Below, one piece after another: positions 1 to 4,570 of a stretch of 7,666 nucleotides of DNA. A model generated the notes under the pieces. The model saw only the letters and a program-made list of their open reading frames with translations, did no database searches and had not been told where the DNA came from. The position numbers and the translations under genes are program-made. The stretch is taken from positions 1-7,666 of the forward strand of contig CBFHPF010000069.1 of assembly GCA_965657665.1 (NCBI GenBank). Direction: 5' to 3'. This DNA is from UBA8337 sp965657665 (lineage in GTDB: Bacteria > Pseudomonadota > Alphaproteobacteria > RS24). Every line of letters starts with the position of its first letter. Position 1 is the stretch's first letter.

Positions 1-1
1 G

Positions 2-343
2 GCTTATCCATCAATTGAGTGGCAGGACTTGGCAAATATCTGGCCTGAGATGCAGCAATGGGATGCGCAAGTGCGCATGCAAATTGAAACGGACGCGCGC
101 TATGCCGGCTATTTGGAGCGTCAACAAGCCGATATTGATGCGTTTCGCCGCGATGAGGCTTTGGCTTTGCCGCATGATATTGATTATTTGGCACTGGAAG
201 GCATGGCGACCGAAGTGCGCCAAAAACTGGCGGCGGCGCGACCGGTAACATTAGGCCAGGCCGCGCGTCTCGATGGTATGACACCGGCGGCGTTAACCCT
301 GCTTTTGCATCATGCGCGCAGGGCGCATAAAGCGGCTGAATAA
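2..343 (+). CDS. mnmG: tRNA uridine-5-carboxymethylaminomethyl modification enzyme MnmG (GidA), 3' part only
   Basis: This is the C-terminal end of MnmG. With MnmE it installs the carboxymethylaminomethyl (or aminomethyl) group at C5 of wobble uridine 34 in certain tRNAs, in the cytoplasm. The reading frame is open from the window edge (codons from base 2) to TAA at 341-343, giving about 113 visible residues; the FAD-binding body lies upstream, outside the window. The tail matches the family's helical C-terminal domain: a YAGYLERQ segment, then IDAFRRDEALALPHDIDY, LEGMATEVRQKL, and the closing signature TLGQAARLDGMTPAALTLLL. The family usually reads TLGQAxRIxGVTPAA there, and this region binds MnmE and tRNA. 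A TTG at 29 is in frame but internal to the domain, so it is not the start. The stop overlaps the rsmG start by one base (TAATG), which suggests translational coupling. The identification is firm and only the 5' end is missing. Confidence 0.95.
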   Translation, partial: AYPSIEWQDLANIWPEMQQWDAQVRMQIETDARYAGYLERQQADIDAFRRDEALALPHDIDYLALEGMATEVRQKLAAARPVTLGQAARLDGMTPAALTLLLHHARRAHKAAE

Positions 344-1026
344 TGGCAGGCACACAAAAATCGGTCGCCGATACCGTCATTGAAAGCGCAGATGGTTTTG
401 CCGCCTGCTTCGATGTTTCACGTGAAACAATGGCCCGCTTATCGGCGTTTCAGGCCCTGCTCGGCAAGTGGCAAAAAGCGGTCAATTTGGTTGGCCCGTC
501 AACCCTGCAGCAGTTTTGGAGCCGCCACGCGGCAGACTCGGCGCAGCTTTTGCGCCATGCACCGCCATCAGCAAAAGTGTGGCTTGATATGGGCAGTGGC
601 GCCGGTTTTCCAGCATTAATCATTGCCATTATGCTGGCTGAACAAAACCCCGAAGCATGCGTGCATATGGTGGAAAGCGATCGTAAAAAGGTCAATTTTT
701 TGCGCACTGTGGTGCGCGAATGCGGCCTGAACAGTCAAATTCATCATATGCGGATTGAACAATTAGCGGCAGAGCGTCCGCCTGCGCTGGCCGATATTGA
801 TATTATTACTGCGCGCGCTTTGGCCGCCTTGCCGCAATTGGTTGGCTTTATGGCGCCGTTTTTCAATTCATCCACAATTGCTCTGCTGCATAAAGGGCGT
901 GATTGGCAAGAAGAATTGACCGCATGCGCGCAATATTGGACAATGCAATCTGAGGTTCATGCCAGCATGACCGACACGGCGGCGCGGCTGATTGAAATTT
1001 CACAATTGGCGGCAAAAGCGGAATAA
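343..1026 (+). CDS. rsmG: 16S rRNA (guanine527-N7)-methyltransferase RsmG (GidB)
   Basis: RsmG uses S-adenosylmethionine to methylate N7 of G527 in 16S rRNA; loss in other bacteria gives low-level streptomycin resistance. The protein has 227 residues, normal for the family. It shows the N-terminal helical region with WQKAVNLVG (43-51), the conserved RHAADS (61-66), and SAM motif I around VWLDMGSGAGFPALI (79-93). Next come the acidic-loop segment MVESDRKKVNFLR and a motif IV-like ITARALAALPQL. Position 91 is Ala where most homologues have Gly (FPG), a mild departure unlikely to abolish SAM binding. The ATG at 343 overlaps the mnmG stop and has no strong Shine-Dalgarno sequence of its own, so coupled translation is likely. 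Codons 24-29 contain a perfect parS site (414-429), so this stretch has a second role as a ParB loading site. The gene ends with TAA at 1024-1026. Confidence 0.96.
   Translation: MAGTQKSVADTVIESADGFAACFDVSRETMARLSAFQALLGKWQKAVNLVGPSTLQQFWSRHAADSAQLLRHAPPSAKVWLDMGSGAGFPALIIAIMLAEQNPEACVHMVESDRKKVNFLRTVVRECGLNSQIHHMRIEQLAAERPPALADIDIITARALAALPQLVGFMAPFFNSSTIALLHKGRDWQEELTACAQYWTMQSEVHASMTDTAARLIEISQLAAKAE
414..429. promoter_or_regulatory. parS: parS centromere site (ParB-binding palindrome) inside rsmG
   Basis: The 16 bases TGTTTCACGTGAAACA form a perfect palindrome and match the bacterial parS consensus exactly. ParB dimers bind it through their helix-turn-helix, then load as CTP-bound clamps that spread along flanking DNA. 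The site spans the third base of rsmG codon 24 to the end of codon 29 and is translated as the end of Asp, then Val-Ser-Arg-Glu-Thr. It lies about 0.6 kb upstream of parA and 1.5 kb upstream of parB. It is the only match I found in the window; one other CACGTG (4055-4060) lacks the flanking arms. Confidence 0.95.
535..539. other. Only GANTC (CcrM-type methylation) site seen in the window
   Basis: GACTC occurs here across the rsmG codons for Asp65 and Ser66 (GAC TCG), within the conserved RHAADS motif. GANTC is the target of CcrM, the cell-cycle-regulated adenine methyltransferase of alphaproteobacteria. A line-by-line read of the window, including line junctions, found no second copy. That the site is methylated is inference, since no methyltransferase gene is in view. 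Confidence 0.7.
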
Positions 1027-1040
1027 CCAGCCGCATTATT

Positions 1041-1045
1041 GGGGG
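1041..1045 (+). promoter_or_regulatory. Ribosome binding site of parA, deciding its start
   Basis: Five consecutive G bases stand 8 nt upstream of ATG 1054. An earlier in-frame TTG at 1039 would place this run inside the coding region and has no purine-rich sequence ahead of it. The ATG at 1054 is therefore the better start. Confidence 0.6.
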
Positions 1046-1053
1046 TTTTGTTG

Positions 1054-1923
1054 ATGAACAGTTCTGTTTCTTCTGTTGCGCCAAACACTGGTGGTAATGG
1101 CTTGGCCGCCCCGCGCTTGATTTGTTTGGCCAATCAAAAGGGCGGTGTCGGCAAAACCACGACAGCGATTAATCTGGCCACCGCTTTGGCGGCAATCGAT
1201 GAAGCGGTTTTGCTTATCGATATGGACCCGCAAGGCAATGCGTCGACCGGATTGGGCATTGACCGCGCCGCGCGCGACAAAACCAGCTTTGAGCTTTTGC
1301 TTGGCGAAGTGTCCTTGGCTGATGCTGTTACCCCGACTATTGTGCCGGGCCTTGATATTGTGCCGGCCAGTATGGACTTGCTGGGCGTTGAGGTTGAACT
1401 GGCTGATAATCCTCGCCGCCTGCATCGCCTACAAGATGAATTAAAAAGCTTTTTTGCTGAAACACCCAAGGCGCAAGCCAGCCGCTATTCTTATGTTTTT
1501 ATCGATTGTCCGCCATCTTTGAACATGCTGACGCTCAATGCGATGGTTGCCGCGCAATCGATTTTAGTGCCGCTGCAATGCGAATTTTTTGCGCTGGAAG
1601 GGCTGAGCCAGCTTTTGCATACGATTGAGCAGGTTAAAACCGGCCTGAATAATCGTCTCGATATTCAAGGCATTGTGCTGACCATGTATGATGCGCGCAA
1701 TAATTTATCAGCGCAGGTGGAAGACGATGTGCGCGGGCATTTTAGCGAGCTGGTTTATCAAACCGTTATTCCGCGCAATGTGCGGGTTTCCGAAGCACCA
1801 AGCTTTGGCAAACCGGCGCTTTTATATGATCATAAATGCAGCGGCTCTGAAGCTTATATGAAATTGGCGACCGAATTAATTCAGCGCGAGCGAAAAGCGC
1901 ATCGCGCCCAAATGGGCGGGTAA
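1054..1923 (+). CDS. parA: Chromosome-partitioning ATPase ParA (Soj family)
   Basis: ParA is a deviant-Walker P-loop ATPase. Its ATP-bound dimer coats the nucleoid, and ParB-parS complexes stimulate its ATP hydrolysis to drive origin segregation. From ATG 1054 it has 289 residues, close to the usual size for chromosomal ParA. Visible motifs are the deviant Walker A KGGVGKTT at 29-36 (signature Lys29 and catalytic-loop Lys34), Walker A' with LLIDMDPQGN at 53-62, and Walker B YVFIDCPPS at 147-155 with Asp151. The late segments ILVPLQCEFFALEGL and VIPRNVRVSEAPSFGKP are also typical. A short Ser/Gly-rich tail of about 20 residues precedes the fold. There is no N-terminal helix-turn-helix, which separates it from plasmid P1-type ParA and suits a chromosomal role. 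It lies 27 nt after rsmG and 49 nt before parB, so it may be cotranscribed with both. In-frame TTG codons at 1039, 1048 and 1051 are alternative starts. Confidence 0.96.
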   Translation: MNSSVSSVAPNTGGNGLAAPRLICLANQKGGVGKTTTAINLATALAAIDEAVLLIDMDPQGNASTGLGIDRAARDKTSFELLLGEVSLADAVTPTIVPGLDIVPASMDLLGVEVELADNPRRLHRLQDELKSFFAETPKAQASRYSYVFIDCPPSLNMLTLNAMVAAQSILVPLQCEFFALEGLSQLLHTIEQVKTGLNNRLDIQGIVLTMYDARNNLSAQVEDDVRGHFSELVYQTVIPRNVRVSEAPSFGKPALLYDHKCSGSEAYMKLATELIQRERKAHRAQMGG

Positions 1924-1958
1924 GCCAGCAAAGCGATTTGGCCGTTATGCCAGCAAAG
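1924..1958. repeat. Short direct repeat in the parA-parB gap
   Basis: The 10-mer GCCAGCAAAG occurs at 1924-1933, directly after the parA stop, and again at 1949-1958, just before the parB Shine-Dalgarno region (GAAGG at 1958-1962). The copies are 25 bp apart from start to start. It may be chance or the trace of a small duplication; I see no palindromic operator. Confidence 0.45.
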
Positions 1959-1972
1959 AAGGTGAAGAAAAA

Positions 1973-2950
1973 ATGAGTGAAAAAAAACGGGGTTTGGGGC
2001 GCGGCTTGTCGGCATTGATTGGCGACACGGTTGAGCAAAATACACCGGCTGGCGAAAGCGCCGCCGCTCAACAAACACCCGCCCAAGAAAAAGGGGCCCA
2101 AGAAAAAGGCGCCCAACAAACACAGCGTCTGGGTGTTGACCAATTGCAGCCGGGCAAGTTTCAGCCGCGGCAAAAGTTTGACCAAGATGAGTTGGATGCG
2201 TTGGCCGCTTCGGTTGCCAAGTCCGGCATATTGCAGCCTTTATTGGTGCGCCCATTAGCCGGGGAAGACGCTCGCTTTGAAATCATTGCCGGTGAGCGGC
2301 GGTGGCGTGCCGCCCAGCAAGCCAAGCTGCATGACGTGCCGGTGATTGTACAAAACATCAATGATGTGACGGCGTTGGAAATCGGTATTATCGAAAATGT
2401 TCAGCGCGCCGATTTAAATCCGATTGAAGAAGCCCAAGGATATCAAAGGCTTATCGAAGAATTTGCTTATACACAAGCCGAGCTGGCTGAGACCATTGGC
2501 AAAAGCCGCAGTCATATTGCCAATTTGCTGCGCTTGAGCGAAGCACCTGAGGCAGTGCGCAAAGCGCTGATGGATGGGGCAATTTCGATGGGCCATGCCC
2601 GCGCCAGTTTGGCTGCGCCTGACCCCGCTGCATTGGTCAAACAAATTATCGCTGAGGGTTTGAGCGTGCGGGCAGTTGAAAAACTGGCGGCGCAAAATAA
2701 AGCCAATAATGATGAAACCGGTTCAGGCAAAACCGACAAACCCACGAAATCCACTAAAGCCGAAAAAGATGCCGACACGCGCGCATTGGAAAAAACCGTT
2801 GCCGATAGTATCGGCCTTTCTGTGGCGATTGACGATAAGGGGTTGGACACTAAGGGTCGCGAGCGCGGTGGCGAGTTACGCCTGTCTTATAAAACGCTTG
2901 AGCAATTGGATGATTTGGTCGCCCGCCTTATCGGACAAGCGCGCACATAA
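1973..2950 (+). CDS. parB: Chromosome-partitioning protein ParB (Spo0J family), CTP-dependent parS clamp
   Basis: ParB binds parS, loads as a CTP-bound sliding clamp, spreads over the origin region and stimulates ParA. The protein has 325 residues, slightly long for the family. The N-terminal RGLGRGLSALIGD (6-18) is the ParA-contacting peptide. A low-complexity Ala/Gln/Lys linker follows (about 19-52) and holds a small duplication. The ParB/sulfiredoxin CTPase fold starts near LGVDQLQPGKFQPR (53-66). It includes the arginine patch GERRWRA (107-113), needed for CTP binding and spreading, and ENVQRADLNPIEEA (141-154). A helix-turn-helix lies around TQAELAETIGKSRSHIANLLRL (167-188). A Lys/Thr-rich linker (about 240-270) leads to the C-terminal dimerisation domain. 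The ATG at 1973 has GAAGG 10 nt upstream and begins exactly at the conserved N-terminal peptide, so the start is secure. Its likely target is the parS at 414-429. Confidence 0.97.
   Translation: MSEKKRGLGRGLSALIGDTVEQNTPAGESAAAQQTPAQEKGAQEKGAQQTQRLGVDQLQPGKFQPRQKFDQDELDALAASVAKSGILQPLLVRPLAGEDARFEIIAGERRWRAAQQAKLHDVPVIVQNINDVTALEIGIIENVQRADLNPIEEAQGYQRLIEEFAYTQAELAETIGKSRSHIANLLRLSEAPEAVRKALMDGAISMGHARASLAAPDPAALVKQIIAEGLSVRAVEKLAAQNKANNDETGSGKTDKPTKSTKAEKDADTRALEKTVADSIGLSVAIDDKGLDTKGRERGGELRLSYKTLEQLDDLVARLIGQART
2081..2110 (+). repeat. 15-bp in-frame tandem duplication in the parB linker
   Basis: Two adjacent 15-bp units, GCCCAAGAAAAAGGG (2081-2095) and GCCCAAGAAAAAGGC (2096-2110), differ only in the last base. 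A partial third copy (GCCCAA) follows at 2111-2116. They encode AQEKG twice, then AQ. The flanks also share CAACAAACAC at 2069-2078 and 2114-2123. The unit length keeps the frame, so copy-number changes would only alter the length of the flexible linker between the ParA-binding peptide and the CTPase domain. Confidence 0.85.
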
Positions 2951-2966
2951 TTTTAAAATCTATCGC

Positions 2967-4028
2967 TTATAGACGTGCCGCGCGGGCAATGCGCAATACG
3001 GCCTGACCGGCTTGTGCATGCGCCAAGCCGCTGGACGCACCCCGACAGGCGGTTTCCGCTTCTTGCAAAATCGACAAAGCGCGGGCGCATTTACGCGCTG
3101 ACCATAACCGCATTTGCTCTTCGACTAAGGGTTTGCGGCGAAAATGCAAAGGCGGACGAAATGCCGCCAAAGCTTGGTTTTGCGGCGTGCCTTTTTCAGC
3201 CAACCCAAGCGCCAAATGCAGGGTTTGAAAATGCATGCGCAAGGCGGGCAATGTATTCGCCGCCATGGTGCCGGCTTCAGCGAGCCGCGCCAAAGCACGA
3301 TCGGCTGCATCCAAACGCCCCAAGGCAACATTATCAATCAGCTTGTCGAAACCGGCTTGCGTCTGGTCGCCAAGCGCGGCCTCAATATCATCGGCGATAA
3401 TCATGCCCGGGCCATCAGCTTTTTTGAGCGGCCCTTTAAATAAAATCAGCCGTTCCAACTCGCGCTGGATAATGCCGCGATCGGTCGCGAGGCGTGCCAC
3501 CAACATATCCAAGGCCTGCGCTTCAATGCGATAATGCTCGCCTTCCAAAATCTGCCGCGCCAATCGCGTTATATCGCGTGCTTCCAGCGCATAACATGGC
3601 AGCGCCATAGCCAACGGGTGTTTTTCAACCAGCTTACGCAGCGCCGATGAGGGCTTTAAATTTCCCGCCTCAACCAGCACCAAACTGGCAATGCTTTTGG
3701 TTTGATTATCCAGACCATCCAAATAAAGCCGCACAGCCTCCGGCACCGCGCCGCCAGCGCCGGTGACACGCACCATTTTTTCATCGCCAAACATTGGCAG
3801 GGCGGCCGCTTCATCAGCCAGCGCGCCCGGTTGGCCTGATAATTGGGTATCGGCAAAATCGGCATATTGCAGCGGGTCAAAATCTTTGCCGAGAAATACT
3901 TGTTTTAGTTTTTTACCGACCTCGCTGACACCGCCTTCGTCCGGCCCATAAACCAAAACCAGCGCCGGTGTGGTGGCGGGCTTTAAGCTCTTCAGCCATT
4001 CATCGACCTTATGCGCTTGCAGTTTCAT
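2967..4028 (-). CDS. holA: DNA polymerase III subunit delta (clamp-loader)
   Basis: Delta is the clamp-loader subunit that opens the beta sliding clamp during replication. The protein has 353 residues, normal for HolA. The N-terminal domain has the family hallmark near residues 23-33, LVLVYGPDEGG, a P-loop-like turn that has lost a working Walker A lysine, since delta does not hydrolyse ATP. Later segments such as YADFADTQLSG, ALADEAAALPMFGDEKMVRVTGA, ASLVLVEAGNLKPSSALRKLVEK and TDRGIIQRELERLILFKG match the usual order of domains I and II. The helical C-terminal part (LPALRMHFQTLHLALGLAEKG onward) is the collar domain that assembles with gamma/tau and delta'. The ATG (4026-4028) overlaps the lptE stop in ATGA, which implies coupled translation. 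The TAA at 2967-2969 lies 16 nt from the convergent parB stop. Identification rests on motif order and synteny, because HolA is weakly conserved in sequence. Confidence 0.93.
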   Translation of the reverse strand: MKLQAHKVDEWLKSLKPATTPALVLVYGPDEGGVSEVGKKLKQVFLGKDFDPLQYADFADTQLSGQPGALADEAAALPMFGDEKMVRVTGAGGAVPEAVRLYLDGLDNQTKSIASLVLVEAGNLKPSSALRKLVEKHPLAMALPCYALEARDITRLARQILEGEHYRIEAQALDMLVARLATDRGIIQRELERLILFKGPLKKADGPGMIIADDIEAALGDQTQAGFDKLIDNVALGRLDAADRALARLAEAGTMAANTLPALRMHFQTLHLALGLAEKGTPQNQALAAFRPPLHFRRKPLVEEQMRLWSARKCARALSILQEAETACRGASSGLAHAQAGQAVLRIARAARL

Positions 4029-4570
4029 CGCGCCGCTTCGCTCGCCTTGTCTTGCACGTGTTGGCGCACGAACTCCGCCGCCTTATCGGCCAGCTGACTG
4101 ACCGCCAATTCGGTTAAATTACGCTGCACTGAAAGCTCATCGGCTGCGCTGTCCATCACATTCATCGATTGGGTATCGCTAAATTGCGCGGTTTGGCGCG
4201 CACCGGTTTGTTTGTGCGTCAGCGTCATCTGCAATTGATAATTCATTTGCGTGCGCCGCGCCGTGCCGGTGTTATCCAGCTGGCTGTCATTACGCACTGA
4301 ACTCATGCTCAAAGTGGCGTCCCACACGGCAGCTGGATGCACACCAACACGCTGCGATAAAGCGCGCGCCGCATTTTGTGCCATCGCACCGCCATTATGT
4401 GAAACCGAAGCCAATAACGGCATGGCATTATCATTATGGCGATGCACCGGTTGAAAACCGCACGCCGAGAAAGCAAGCCCACAGACCAAAACAAAGCTGA
4501 TAAAAACGGCGCGGTTGCGGCGTATATATCGTTCGCTAGATGACGATATTGACGATGCGCCCCGGGACAA
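4025..4570 (-). CDS. lptE: LPS-assembly outer-membrane lipoprotein LptE (start uncertain)
   Basis: LptE is the lipoprotein that plugs the LptD barrel and helps deliver lipopolysaccharide to the outer leaflet. The frame ends with TGA at 4025-4027, overlapping the holA ATG. A lipoprotein signal is clear: RRNR, a hydrophobic run AVFISFVLVCGLAF, then the lipobox SAC-G and mature start CGFQPVHR, which resembles the CGFxPxxR/Y that opens many LptE proteins. Later parts (LDNTGTARRTQMNYQLQMTLTHK, ELAVSQLADKAAEFVRQHV) fit the family's small alpha/beta fold. The start is unresolved because no ATG or GTG lies close upstream of the signal. The TTG at 4570 gives 181 aa with an over-long n-region and no Shine-Dalgarno. 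The TTG at 4600 gives 191 aa with GGAG (4608-4611) 7 nt upstream. ATG codons at 4651 and 4660 lie deep inside leuS. An ATA at 4523-4525 would give an ideal 22-residue signal (166 aa). I use 4570 as a compromise. Confidence 0.85.
   Translation of the reverse strand: MSRGASSISSSSERYIRRNRAVFISFVLVCGLAFSACGFQPVHRHNDNAMPLLASVSHNGGAMAQNAARALSQRVGVHPAAVWDATLSMSSVRNDSQLDNTGTARRTQMNYQLQMTLTHKQTGARQTAQFSDTQSMNVMDSAADELSVQRNLTELAVSQLADKAAEFVRQHVQDKASEAAR

Noticed and set aside
5..12. TTATCCAT resembling part of a DnaA box (TTATCCACA)
   Set aside because: A single partial match inside mnmG with no clustered boxes or AT-rich unwinding region. No replication origin is supported in this window.
1039..1053. 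TTG start for parA at 1039
   Set aside because: It puts the only good ribosome-binding sequence inside the gene. The ATG at 1054 has the G-run 8 nt upstream.
1036..1425. Open frame of 129 codons antisense to parA
   Set aside because: It lies opposite the conserved Walker motifs of parA and has no motif or ribosome-binding support.
4050..4065. Second possible parS around CACGTG at 4055-4060
   Set aside because: Only the central six bases match. The right arm (TTGGC) shares nothing with AAACA and the left arm matches three of five.
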